A DNA stretch of 64,000 nucleotides from Verrucomicrobiaceae bacterium (GTDB lineage: Bacteria; Verrucomicrobiota; Verrucomicrobiia; Verrucomicrobiales; Verrucomicrobiaceae), in contig JAEUHM010000043.1 in NCBI GenBank assembly GCA_016795485.1, positions 109,878-173,877 of the forward strand, in the 5' to 3' direction. The position numbers and the translations under genes were made by a program. Below, piece after piece: positions 7,836 to 17,300 of the stretch; the stretch's first letter is position 1; every line of letters begins with the position of its first letter. The notes under the pieces are model-generated. The model made no database searches, had not been told where the DNA came from, and saw nothing but the letters and a program-made list of their open reading frames with translations.

Positions 7836-8687
7836 ATGCTCCGCCAACTCCTTCTTCTCACATTACTTTGTTCTACGATTCATGCCGAGCTTCCAAAATC
7901 ATGGACGGAGGCATTCCCCGCACACAAGATTGCAGGCAATTTGTATTACGTAGGCTCTCGAGATTTGGCGTCTTACCTCATCACCAGCAAAGAGGGCCAT
8001 ATCTTGATCAACAGCAGCTTGGAGGAGTCCGTTCCGCTCATCAAAAACAGTGTAGAGCAGCTCGGATACAAGTTCAGCGACATCAAAATACTGTTGATCA
8101 GTCACGCGCATTCCGATCACTGTGCGGGCAGTGCGGAAATCATCCGACAAACAGGTGCAAAACACTTTGTCATGGAGCAAGATGCAGCAGCGGTGGAAAG
8201 TGGTGGTGGTGCGCCAAAGAGCCGACTCAACAAAGCTGATTACACGAAGTTTCCGCCCGCCAAAGTGGATCGAGGGCTCAAAGACGGCGAGGAAGTGAGG
8301 CTAGGCGATGCGACTCTCATCGCCCACCGTACGCCAGGGCACACTCCGGGGTGCACGACGTGGACCACGCGAGTACTAGACGGCGACAAAGTTTTAGACG
8401 CAGTGATCATCGGCAGTCCCAATGTGAACCCTGGCTATATGCTAGTGAACAACAAGACATATCCAAACATCGCGACTGACTATGAGCAGTGTTTTCGAGT
8501 GTTGAAGTCACTGCCGTGCGATTTGTTCCTCGGCGCGCACGGTGGTTATTACGGCATGGAGGCCAAGCATCCGCTCCTCGGCACGAGCAAGACGAATCCG
8601 TTCGTCGATCCCGAAGGATATCGACGATACGTCTCTGAAAAAGAAGACGCTTTCCGCAAAGAATGGGAGCGTCAGAAGAGTCGGTGA
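7836..8687 (+). CDS. Subclass B3-like metallo-beta-lactamase
   Basis: An exported zinc hydrolase that probably opens beta-lactam rings in the periplasm. It has 283 residues. ATG at 7836 gives a clear signal peptide (MLRQLLLLTLLCSTIHA); the frame stays open further upstream into hipA, but that extension would bury the signal. The zinc motif HAHSDH supplies His90, His92, Asp94 and His95; His169 lies in RTPGHTPG and His235 in GAHGGYY. Ser194 stands where B1 enzymes have Cys221, which is the B3 pattern. It starts 37 nt after hipA but has no obvious link to it. The natural substrate could differ from antibiotics, as for many environmental B3 homologues. Confidence 0.88.
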   Translation: MLRQLLLLTLLCSTIHAELPKSWTEAFPAHKIAGNLYYVGSRDLASYLITSKEGHILINSSLEESVPLIKNSVEQLGYKFSDIKILLISHAHSDHCAGSAEIIRQTGAKHFVMEQDAAAVESGGGAPKSRLNKADYTKFPPAKVDRGLKDGEEVRLGDATLIAHRTPGHTPGCTTWTTRVLDGDKVLDAVIIGSPNVNPGYMLVNNKTYPNIATDYEQCFRVLKSLPCDLFLGAHGGYYGMEAKHPLLGTSKTNPFVDPEGYRRYVSEKEDAFRKEWERQKSR

Positions 8688-8700
8688 TCTAGAGCGCATC

Positions 8701-9309
8701 ATGGACGTCCGCGCTTCACGCACCAACAAGCCCGACACGTGGATGGACACATGCCCGGAGTTTTCGCGGCCCATTTGTGAGCAACTGAGAACCTGGGTGT
8801 TCCGTTGGCAGCCAGATTTGAAGGAGTCCATCAAGTGGAACATGCTCTGCTACTCTGGCCGCAAGCTCGTCGTGGCGATTGGTGGCTTCAAGAAGCACGC
8901 TCAGGTTGTCTTTTTTCGTGGAACGGAGTTGGAAGATCCTGCGGCGCTTTTTTGTGGAGGAGAACAGAACACGAGCATCCGCAACGTCACGATCAAGAGT
9001 CTTGATGACTTCAACTCGCGTGCTTTGCGTGATCTGATTCAATCTGCGGTGCTTTTGGACGCCAACCCCGACCTTCCGCCGCCACCACCACGCAAACGAG
9101 AGGAGTGGCCGATGCCAGAAGCACTGGAGAAGGCTCTCAAGAAGAACAAAAAGGCAGCGGACTTCTTTGCCAGCCTGAAACCCACCTATCAGCGAGAATA
9201 CAAGGTCTGGATCAGCACAGCCAAACGTCCGGAGACGGTCAACAAGCGGCTGAGTGAAACGATCCTTGCGCTTGAGAACGGACGCAAGTGGGCTCAACGG
9301 AAGGTTTAG
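8701..9309 (+). CDS. DUF1801 / YdeI-OmpD-associated family protein
   Basis: A cytoplasmic protein of 202 residues with two recognisable parts. Residues 10-120 resemble DUF1801 (KESIKWNMLCYSGRKLV, then GFKKHAQVVFF). Residues 135-200 resemble the YdeI/OmdA tail (EALEKALKKNKKAADFF and YKVWISTAKRPETVNKRL). YdeI-like proteins have been linked to bacteriocin or stress resistance, but the biochemical role is unknown. ATG at 8701 is preferred over the upstream in-frame start at 8542, which lies inside the beta-lactamase gene. Confidence 0.75.
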   Translation: MDVRASRTNKPDTWMDTCPEFSRPICEQLRTWVFRWQPDLKESIKWNMLCYSGRKLVVAIGGFKKHAQVVFFRGTELEDPAALFCGGEQNTSIRNVTIKSLDDFNSRALRDLIQSAVLLDANPDLPPPPPRKREEWPMPEALEKALKKNKKAADFFASLKPTYQREYKVWISTAKRPETVNKRLSETILALENGRKWAQRKV

Positions 9310-9354
9310 CGCCTGGAGCTTGTCTTTTTGAATGGCGATGCCTTAAATGCAGCC

Positions 9355-10266
9355 ATGACCCGCGCACCGATAGCCCCTAAAGGCCCCACTTTTTCTCAAC
9401 TCGTCTACGGCACTTGGCGTGTGCTCGATGATGCAGAGACAGCGACTCCTCAGAACTTGCTGACGCGCCTGGAAAAGTGTCTTGAGCTTGGCATTACCAC
9501 CATCGACACAGCGGAGATTTACGGGCTCTATCGGGTGGAGGAGTTTGTCGGCAGTTCGTTAAAGTTACAGCCCGGATTGAGGGAGAAAATGGAGATCGTC
9601 ACCAAGTGCGGCATTTATGTGCCGTGCGAGTTTCATCCAGATCGCAAGACCGCATTCTACAACGCAGAGTCGGCCCGCATCATGAAGAGCGCGGAGAAAT
9701 CGCTGAAGTTTCTTGGCACCGATTATATCGACTGCCTGCTTGTCCATCGTCCGGACTGGCTCACTAGCATTGATGAGACAGCAGACGGTCTCAATAAACT
9801 GCTCAAAGCTGGCAAAATCCGCAGTGCCGGCGTCTCTAACTACAATGTGCATCAATTTGAGGCCCTTAACTCGCGCATGGATCAGCCGCTGGTCACAAAT
9901 CAGTTAGAGATGCACCTTTTGCACATGGACGCGATCTACGATGGCACGCTGGATCAGGCTCAGCGTCTGCGTTTCAAGCCCATGGCCTGGAGTCCACTGG
10001 CCGGTGGTCGCTTGATGGATCCAAAGAATGAAGCAGGTCAGCGAATCGCTAAAGCAGCGGCAGGCATGAGTGCGAAATACGATGGTGCCACGGTGGACCA
10101 ACTCGCTTATGCCTGGATCATGGCCCACCCGTCTGCTCCGTTACCGGTGATTGGCACCAACAAGCTCGACCGCCTCGTCCAAACAGCAAAGTCTGCGGAG
10201 ATTAAGCTCGACCGTGAAGACTGGTATGCGCTTTGGACTGCTGCCAAAGGGCACGGCATTCCGTAA
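9355..10266 (+). CDS. Aldo/keto reductase (YdhF-like)
   Basis: An NAD(P)H-dependent oxidoreductase with a TIM-barrel fold, 303 residues. The catalytic tetrad of the superfamily is visible: Asp and Tyr in DTAEIYGLY, Lys in VTKCG and His in LLVHRPDW. The later motifs GVSNYNVHQF, MAWSPLAGGRL and PVIGTNKLDR match the YdhF branch. ATG at 9355 (MTRAPIAPKGPTFSQL) is chosen over a TTG at 9328. The substrate cannot be inferred. It is convergent with the lipoprotein gene on the other strand. Confidence 0.88.
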   Translation: MTRAPIAPKGPTFSQLVYGTWRVLDDAETATPQNLLTRLEKCLELGITTIDTAEIYGLYRVEEFVGSSLKLQPGLREKMEIVTKCGIYVPCEFHPDRKTAFYNAESARIMKSAEKSLKFLGTDYIDCLLVHRPDWLTSIDETADGLNKLLKAGKIRSAGVSNYNVHQFEALNSRMDQPLVTNQLEMHLLHMDAIYDGTLDQAQRLRFKPMAWSPLAGGRLMDPKNEAGQRIAKAAAGMSAKYDGATVDQLAYAWIMAHPSAPLPVIGTNKLDRLVQTAKSAEIKLDREDWYALWTAAKGHGIP

Positions 10267-10283
10267 AGAGCAGTGGTTACCTG

Positions 10284-10841
10284 TTAGCGACTGGGTTTTA
10301 GCTTACCAAGGTCGTAGCCCCTGTCTTTGTACCACTCTTTGGAGTGGTTGCCCTTGGGCATGTCTTTGTCGCGGCTGCTATAGCGGTAGAGTTTGTCTCC
10401 GTCGGAGTCACGGCGTTGGCTACCTGAGCTACTGCTAGAACTCCTAGCCGTCTGGCCGAAACTCCTGCCGATAAGCCCGACATCACGATCCCTGCTGCTG
10501 GAAGAACTGCTGCGGTTCGCGCTGTGATGGTGTGAACTGTTGTTACTTGAGCTGTGATTGTGCGAAGAATGATTTCGGCAACAGCATGGGTTCCGATGGC
10601 ATGTGGGGCAGAGGGAGCTGGAGTTGTAGCCATAGTATGGCCTCGGGCGGCTGTAGTATCCTCCGCCTCCGTAGTATCCTCCGTAACTGGGTGAACTGAA
10701 GTAGCTCGGCCCATCATAGTAGCTGCTTGAGTACCCGGAAGAATACCCCCCACCATAGTATGGGTCATCCCAAGCAACGCATTGGGTCAAAAGCGTGAGC
10801 GCACCAATGGCGCAGACGAGACGGAAAAGGGAGGCGTTCAT
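10284..10841 (-). CDS. Ser/Tyr/Gly-rich lipoprotein of unknown function
   Basis: An unrecognised 185-residue protein with striking composition. ATG at 10841 gives a lipoprotein signal ending in the lipobox LLTQC, so it is probably attached to the outer membrane. Residues 27-75 are repeats of Gly, Tyr and Ser. A Cys cluster CPTCHRNPCCC follows, then His/Ser/Asn-rich runs and Arg/Ser stretches. The C-terminal 40 residues (DKLYRYSSRDKDMPKG onwards) are charged. The body looks disordered. A frame extending 45 nt further upstream would hide the signal peptide. Confidence 0.7.
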   Translation of the reverse strand: MNASLFRLVCAIGALTLLTQCVAWDDPYYGGGYSSGYSSSYYDGPSYFSSPSYGGYYGGGGYYSRPRPYYGYNSSSLCPTCHRNPCCCRNHSSHNHSSSNNSSHHHSANRSSSSSSRDRDVGLIGRSFGQTARSSSSSSGSQRRDSDGDKLYRYSSRDKDMPKGNHSKEWYKDRGYDLGKLKPSR

Positions 10842-10928
10842 ACAGAAGAGGTAGCGAAGTATTGACTCAAACCGGCATGAGTTCATTCAAACTGTTTTGC
10901 AGTGTGTGAATCATCAAGAGACTACTTT

Positions 10929-10956
10929 TTGACGACCCGAAATCGCAATTTATCAT
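10929..10956 (+). promoter_or_regulatory. Probable sigma70-type promoter for yceH
   Basis: TTGACG at 10929-10934 and TATCAT at 10951-10956 are 16 nt apart and lie 27 nt before the yceH ATG. The -35 matches that of the rRNA promoter in this window. Confidence 0.6.
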
Positions 10957-10982
10957 AAATAACTGTAACTTCTGCTGCCTAT

Positions 10983-11681
10983 ATGTCCGAGTCATCCATC
11001 GAAGCGCCTCTTTGTGACACTTCACCTCTTGAGCCTCTTAGTCCAGAGCAGGTCCGCGTGCTCGGCTGCTTAATCGAGAAGGAACATACTACCCCAGACT
11101 ACTATCCGTTGACCCTGAACGGGCTTGTCACGGCCTGCAATCAATCCACAAATCGTGAGCCAGTTGTGAACTATGATGAACGCACTGTCATGGAAGCGCT
11201 CGAGAGTCTCAAGAGTCGCCAGTTTGTCTATCAAGTCACGATGGCTGGAGCACGGGTGCAGAAGTTTAAGCACAACTTGGAGCGGAAGTTTCCATGGCTG
11301 GAGAAGCCAGAGTTGGCACTACTGACTGTCATGCTTTTACGCGGACCCCAGACGGTGGGAGAGCTCCGAGCGCGGTCAGAGCGCATTCAAATCTTTCCGG
11401 ACCTGCCAGCAGTCGAGGCAGCTGTGCAAAAACTGGTCAACAACGAGCATGGCATGCCGCTAGCGGTGTATTTTCCGCCCGGAGCAGGCAGAAAGAGCGC
11501 GCTTTATATGCACACGCTGTGCGGGGTGCCGGAGGCCCCCACTTCTGGGATAAATGTTGTGCTTCCTCTGAGCAGTAGGCCCACTGAGCCAGCAGACTCT
11601 GAGTGGAAAGCAAAAATGGAGGCTGAAGTTGCCGCCTTACGCGCCGAAGTAGCTGAGCTGCGGGCGCTGCTAACCACTTAG
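10983..11681 (+). CDS. yceH: YceH/DUF480 family protein
   Basis: A 232-residue cytoplasmic protein built from two winged-helix-like halves. Signatures of the family are LSPEQVRVLGCLIEKEHTTP, YYPLTLNGLVTACNQSTNRE and LKSRQFVYQV in the first half, and LLRGPQTVGELRARSER with YFPPGAGRKSALYMH in the second. The tail from about 205 is an Ala/Glu/Leu coiled-coil, as in homologues. The function is unknown; a DNA-binding or regulatory role is possible. Its 3' end overlaps the convergent sugar isomerase gene by 4 nt. Confidence 0.92.
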   Translation: MSESSIEAPLCDTSPLEPLSPEQVRVLGCLIEKEHTTPDYYPLTLNGLVTACNQSTNREPVVNYDERTVMEALESLKSRQFVYQVTMAGARVQKFKHNLERKFPWLEKPELALLTVMLLRGPQTVGELRARSERIQIFPDLPAVEAAVQKLVNNEHGMPLAVYFPPGAGRKSALYMHTLCGVPEAPTSGINVVLPLSSRPTEPADSEWKAKMEAEVAALRAEVAELRALLTT

Positions 11682-12595
11682 GCCAGGGGAGCGTTGTGCT
11701 TCTTTAGCATCGCTTCCAGCATACGGCCGTATTTGATGTAGCTGTCGTACTGCTCTTTGGCTTTTTCTTCTGGGCTGAGTGTGTCTGCTGCTCCTGCACC
11801 GTGAAAGACAACGGCTACGTGAGGCTCAATGCTGATGTAACCATTGTATCCCGTGGCTACGAGGTCAGCCATGATGCGATCTGTCTGGCCATCGCCTTCA
11901 CCAGGGTAGGTGAAGACCTCTGACTTCGTTTCAGCGATCCAACGGCCATCTTTCACATGGACGTGCACCATGTGCGGCTTGATCGCGTGATACATCTCCC
12001 ATGCGTCTTGCTTGTGGCCGGGGCGCTTGCGGTCGTCGATGAAGACTGGGTTGCCCGTGTCGAAAACCCACTTCATGCCGGGCACGGCTTCGTTGATGCG
12101 GTGCACGTGGTCCACGCTCATGCCGCCCCAGTTCATGCAGTTTTCATGCACCATGGTAAGTCCAGCATCATCGAAGCGCTTCTTGATCTCGTTCATGCGC
12201 TTGAAGCGCTCCTGGACATGCTGCTCATCCAAGTCACAGCCTGCTTCGTCCTTGCAAACAGCATAAGACATCACGCGAATGAGCTTAGCACCCAAGCGCT
12301 GCATCCGTGGAATCGCGCGGTCAATCTCAGCGGCGGTGATGGAGAAGTCCCCATCGATTTTTTTGGCCCAATTGCCGATCAATGAACCAAACCCGCAGAC
12401 CGCCATGTTCTCAGCGGCAAGTTTTTCGCACACCTTCTCAAAGGTTTCCTCAGGAACTTCATGAAGGTTTCCCTTCACTCCGTCCAACTCGACGATACGC
12501 GACTCAATACTGTCCCAGCCCAGTTCCTTGTGAGCGCGGATTTGAACATCAAGCGGTGCTCCTGCTTCGTCGGCGATTCCTGTGAGTTTGATCAT
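11678..12595 (-). CDS. Sugar phosphate isomerase/epimerase-like TIM-barrel protein
   Basis: A 305-residue xylose isomerase-like (AP endonuclease 2 superfamily) protein. The fold is shown by the N-terminal KLTGIADEAG, the metal-site regions HENCMNWGG, VFDTGNPVF, HVHVKDG and the late SIEPHVAV. No signal peptide is present from the chosen ATG at 12595; an extra 14 in-frame residues upstream do not look conserved. The substrate is unknown. Proteins of this family in Verrucomicrobia and Planctomycetes often sit with sulfatases and sugar-catabolic genes. Here the sulfatase lies 53 nt upstream on the same strand, so the two may be co-transcribed. Confidence 0.82.
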   Translation of the reverse strand: MIKLTGIADEAGAPLDVQIRAHKELGWDSIESRIVELDGVKGNLHEVPEETFEKVCEKLAAENMAVCGFGSLIGNWAKKIDGDFSITAAEIDRAIPRMQRLGAKLIRVMSYAVCKDEAGCDLDEQHVQERFKRMNEIKKRFDDAGLTMVHENCMNWGGMSVDHVHRINEAVPGMKWVFDTGNPVFIDDRKRPGHKQDAWEMYHAIKPHMVHVHVKDGRWIAETKSEVFTYPGEGDGQTDRIMADLVATGYNGYISIEPHVAVVFHGAGAADTLSPEEKAKEQYDSYIKYGRMLEAMLKKHNAPLA

Positions 12596-12648
12596 GGCGT
12601 GGCTGTCAAGAAATGGCGTGTTGAGTGCATGCTGCAAGGAGAAGGTGC

Positions 12649-14229
12649 TCAGGCGGCCTTCTTCTTGGCTTTTGCTTTTCCCTTGGTCGCCCCTTTGGTT
12701 CTACGGACTTTTGCGGGAGGCGCGGTGGGATCTGTGTCCTTGTATTTCACCTGAAGTTCCTTCATTTGAATCAACAACGACTCCTGGATGCTCGCATAGT
12801 CCGCGCTTCCATAGACGCTCTTGATCTCCAGCGGGTCTTTGTTCAGATCAAAAAGCTCCCACTCATTGCGATCATAGTAATGGATGAGCTTGTAGCCTGT
12901 CTCTGTCCGTACGCCAAAATGTGGAGCTACATGGTGCGGTGCTGGATACTCATAGTAGTGGTAGTAGTGGGCAGAGCGCCAGTCTGGCACCTTTTCTCCC
13001 TTCAGAAGAGGCACCATGCTGCGGCCTTGCATGTCCGACGGGATCTCCACGCCCGCCGCGTCCAGAAACGTCTCGGCAAAATCCAGCGTGCTCACCAAGT
13101 TGGTGTTCTCAGTGCCAGCTTTCACCACACCAGGCCACTTGACGATCAGCGGAGTGTGCAGGCTCTCTTCATACATCCAGCGCTTATCAAACCAGCCGTG
13201 TTCACCAAGGTAAAAACCCTGGTCGCTGCTGTATACGACGATGGTGTTGTCTTCCTGCCCTGTTTCCTTCAGCCAATCCAGCACGCGGCCCACATTGCGA
13301 TCCACCGCAGCGATGCAACTGAGGTAGTCCTTCATGTAGCGTTGGTACTTCCAGCGGATCAGATCCTTGCCAGAGAGGTTCGCTTTGCGGAAGGCTTCAT
13401 TCTCAGGTCCATAGTGCGCATCCCATGTTTTTCTCTGACTCTCCGTCATTCGCAGATACCAGCCTGGTTTGTTCTTGTCTTCTGGGAAGACCAACTTGTT
13501 GTCGCTGGGCAGAGTCATCGTTTTCTCGATGCTCATGTCATTCTCACGTGCTGGAGACATGCGGTTGGCGTAGTCATCAAATAGCGTTTCTGGCTCGGGA
13601 ATGGTGACGTCTTTGAACATCCCGAGCTCCTGCGGGCCTGGAGACCACTCGCGGTGAGGAGCTTTGTGCCAAAAGCAGAGCATAAATGGCTTTGACTGAT
13701 CACGGCCTTCCTTGAGCCACTTCATTGCTTTGTCGCCGATGATGTCGGTGCAATAGCCCTCAACTTGCTCACGTCCATTCTTGGTGACGAAGTCTGGGTT
13801 ATAATAGTTCCCCTGGCCCGGCAGCACCGCCCATTCGTCAAAACCTGTGGGATCACTCTCCAGATGCCACTTACCGATCACGCAGGTCTGATAACCAGCT
13901 TTCTGGAGCAGCTTCGGATACGTTTGCTGGGTGTTGTCAAAGAACGAGGAGTTGTCTGGGAAACCGTTCAGGTGGTTGTATTTGCCTGTCAGCACGGTGG
14001 CTCTGCTTGGTCCACAAATGGAGTTTGTGACCAAACAATGGCGAAACAGCATTCCGTCCTTTGCTAGGCGATCCAGATTCGGCGTGCGTGCGGCCTTGGA
14101 GCCATACGCACCCACGCCCATCAGCGCATGGTCATCACTGAAAACGAAAAGGATGTTGGGCTGCTTGCGATCTGCTGCTGAGAGCAAGCCGGAGCAGGTG
14201 AGTAAGATAAGCAGGGCTAGGCGTGTCAT
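12649..14229 (-). CDS. Exported arylsulfatase-family sulfatase with Lys/Ala-rich tail
   Basis: Hydrolyses sulfate esters, probably on sulfated polysaccharide. It has 526 residues. ATG at 14229 gives a signal peptide ([19 protein letters not shown]). FVFSDDHA holds metal-binding Asp residues. Cys72 in [11 protein letters not shown] is the residue converted to formylglycine, and GKWHLE and [18 protein letters not shown] are the other active-site motifs. Cys-type sulfatases need a maturase; no genuine formylglycine-generating enzyme is present in the window. The last ~20 residues are Lys/Ala/Gly-rich ([15 protein letters not shown]), a feature repeated in the exported protein at 58011. It is divergent from the beta-lactamase-fold protein. 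Confidence 0.93.
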   Translation of the reverse strand: MTRLALLILLTCSGLLSAADRKQPNILFVFSDDHALMGVGAYGSKAARTPNLDRLAKDGMLFRHCLVTNSICGPSRATVLTGKYNHLNGFPDNSSFFDNTQQTYPKLLQKAGYQTCVIGKWHLESDPTGFDEWAVLPGQGNYYNPDFVTKNGREQVEGYCTDIIGDKAMKWLKEGRDQSKPFMLCFWHKAPHREWSPGPQELGMFKDVTIPEPETLFDDYANRMSPARENDMSIEKTMTLPSDNKLVFPEDKNKPGWYLRMTESQRKTWDAHYGPENEAFRKANLSGKDLIRWKYQRYMKDYLSCIAAVDRNVGRVLDWLKETGQEDNTIVVYSSDQGFYLGEHGWFDKRWMYEESLHTPLIVKWPGVVKAGTENTNLVSTLDFAETFLDAAGVEIPSDMQGRSMVPLLKGEKVPDWRSAHYYHYYEYPAPHHVAPHFGVRTETGYKLIHYYDRNEWELFDLNKDPLEIKSVYGSADYASIQESLLIQMKELQVKYKDTDPTAPPAKVRRTKGATKGKAKAKKKAA

Positions 14230-14318
14230 GGACCGTTGAGAACGTGAAAGACAGCACTCGGCTATCAGGGGCATTCGGACTTGAATCCAAAGGCAATACG
14301 GGAGAAACTGTAGTCCTC

Positions 14319-17300
14319 ATGGACAGGCTCCTCCTCCTGCTCTGCTTTATCAGCTGTGTGGCGGTTCCTTGCCTCACTGTGGCTGCCATACCCACTACCG
14401 GGATAGCAGTCCCGGAGTTGGCCATCTTGGATGAAGAGATGGAGGACCTCATGACGACCAACAACATCAAGGCTGGCTCGATTGCGCTCTCGCGCAACGG
14501 CACGATCATCTTCTACCGCAACTACGGCTGGATGAACCAGGCCAAGACGGTGCCCATCCGTGAAGATGTGATGATGCGGATAGCCAGTTGCACCAAACCA
14601 CTGACTGCGGCTGGCATACGCAAGCTGATCACCGCCGGGCAGTTGAGTCTGACCACAAAAGTCTTCAGTCTTGGCACGCCGGGAGCCGGGGTGCTTGACC
14701 ATGTGCCCTTTCGCACTGCTGACTCGCGTTTGTCACAGATCACGATTCAACACCTGCTTCAACATCGCGGTGGGTGGGATAGAGACATCGCCGGAGACCT
14801 CACGTATATGGAGAAGACCATCGCTTCTGAAATGGGTGTCACAAGCCCACCCAGTCAGGACAACACGGTACGCTGGATCATGGGCGAGCCCCTTCAGTAC
14901 GACCCAGGGTCCACGTATGCCTACTCCAACATCGGCTATCTGTTGTTAGGGATGATCATCGAGAAAATCTCTGGCCAGAGCTGCCGGGATTATGTTTTGG
15001 ATCAGGTGCTTAGCCCGCTCGGCGTGCAGTCAGCCGACTATTTGATGGGTCGTTCGTTCAAAGTCGATCAGAGTCCGAGGGAGCCGTTTTACGATGAGCC
15101 CACTCTGGGCACGAATGTCTTCTATCCCACGCACAGCCCGAATCCGACGGTGGAGTTGCCGTACGGAGCCTTTGATATGGAAGCGCGCGTTGGACAGGGC
15201 AGAGTCGTGACCACTCCGCTGACCATGGTGCGCTACATGGGAGCCTACATCATTTCGGGCAACTCGATAGGCCTTCCACGGCCTGCGCCAGGGACTTGGC
15301 GGGCAAATCACAGTGGCTCTCAGCGTGGTGCCAGCTCTATCAGCCGCGCTCGAGGTGATGGCATCAACTTTGCCGTCTTCTTCAACAAGCGCGCCCTGTC
15401 TGGCACCTCTTACACCACCCAAATACTGACCACGATCGACAACATCATTGACACCGGCCTGATCACCACATGGCCTACGCGGGATGTTACGTTAATACCT
15501 GAGTTGAATGTGAAAGACCCAGCTAATCAAGAGATTCAGTCCGGGGTGGGTACCGTCACACTCGGCCAGGCACCCACAGATGGCTTCATCACCCGCACTT
15601 TCACCCTGCGTAATGACGGCAATGGGCCTCTCGGAAATCTTGCTACAAGCATCACTGGAAGCACGGACTTCACGGTCAACAACTCCACGCCCACCAGTCT
15701 CGGCGTGGGTGGCAATCACGGAGTCGAAGTGAAGTTTCAGCCCACGAGTACCGGTGCAAAGAGCGCCGTCTTGACCATCACAAGCGCTGATGATGATGAG
15801 CCAACGTTCACGATTAACCTCAGTGCCACGGGAACCGATCAGGCAGGTGCTTTCCAAGTAGGTGCAGCCACCATTGCCGTGGCCGAGAGCGCGGGCGCGG
15901 TCGATATTCCGATCACTAGGATGCTGGGCACCTTTGGAAGTGTTTCTATTTCTGCCACACTGACGGATGGAACGGCAATACGTGGCGAGGACTATGATCT
16001 TCCCACCGCAGCAGCGACTTTCTCTGATGGCCAGACTCAGGGTACGCTGAGCATACCCATTCTCTTATCGACTGTGGCTGAGCCAGTAGAGACTTTCACC
16101 GTGACCTTAACCCTTTTGGGTCCTAATGGAAGCATTGGGCCTCTGGCTACAGCAACGGTGCGCATACTGGATGCCACTGACGCTGCAAAACCCACGGTTA
16201 CACTTACCTCACCTCTGACTGACGCAGTTTTCAACGATCCAGCCCACGTTGCTGTAAGGGGTAAGGCCACGGACAACCAGGGTGTATCAAGCGTACGCAT
16301 TCAACTCAATCAGAACGCCCCGGTGGACGCTGACTTGAATCAAAGAGGCGATTCAGCGTCCGACTTCAGCGTTGATCTCATCGTGCCCGCAGGACAGAAC
16401 TCCATCAAAGTCGAGAGCGTGGACTTCAATGGCAATGTCTCCAAGTCAGTAGTGCGAGCTTTTCATGTAACGAAGCCGTTGAGTGTATCGGTCGTTGGCC
16501 CAGTGGGTTCTGGCGGGGTGAGTAAGGGCTTTGTGCCAACTTCATTTCGCAGAGTAGGCGTCAGGCACACCATCACCGCCACACCCAAGGCCGGTTTTGT
16601 GTTCCAAGGATGGACCGCCAATGACTTCACAGGCACCGGAGTCACCGACAACACGCGGCTTTTGAAGAAGCTCAGCTTCGTGATGGTTCCGGGCTTGCAG
16701 TTGACAGCGAACTTTGTGCCCAATCCCTTCCCCCCATTCGCGGCGAGTTATCAGGGCCTGCTAAAGCCCACTTTGGCCAGCACGCCCTCTTTTCAGAGAA
16801 GCGGATTCATGAGCGTGACATCCACCGCATCGGGTGGGTTCTCCGGCACGCTGAAAGTGGATGGTTCCTCCTTGCCCTTCTCTGGCAGCTTTGACACCAC
16901 TGGGGTTGGGCGATTTGGGGCCTTGCTTGAGCCGAAGAAGACGTTCGTGCGGACAGGCAAACCCTCTGTGGAGCTTGCGGTTCAACTGGACATGCTGGGG
17001 CAGAATCAGGTCACGGGTACCGAGGTTTTGAAAAACGGTGCTTCATTGGTCTCGGAGGCGGCATTTGCGGCCAAGCGAGCCGGATTCCATGCGGGTCTCT
17101 TGGTGCCAGCCGTCTATACGCCGTCCGGTGTCGGCACGTTGGCCAAAGGAACTTATGCAGTGGCCCTTCCGGCCAGTCCGCAGACCTTGGCACTGGATGG
17201 CAGCACTGCGTTGCTGCCTGCATCTTATGCTCAGGGCTCAGGGTGTGGGACCCTGACTCTCAGCGCCAAAGGACAAGTGTCTCTGACCGGCTCACTTGCA

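Noticed and set aside
12625..13584. 319-codon frame antisense to the sulfatase
   Set aside because: It is a mirror of the conserved sulfatase frame; its translation has no domain and is unusually rich in His, Val and Cys.
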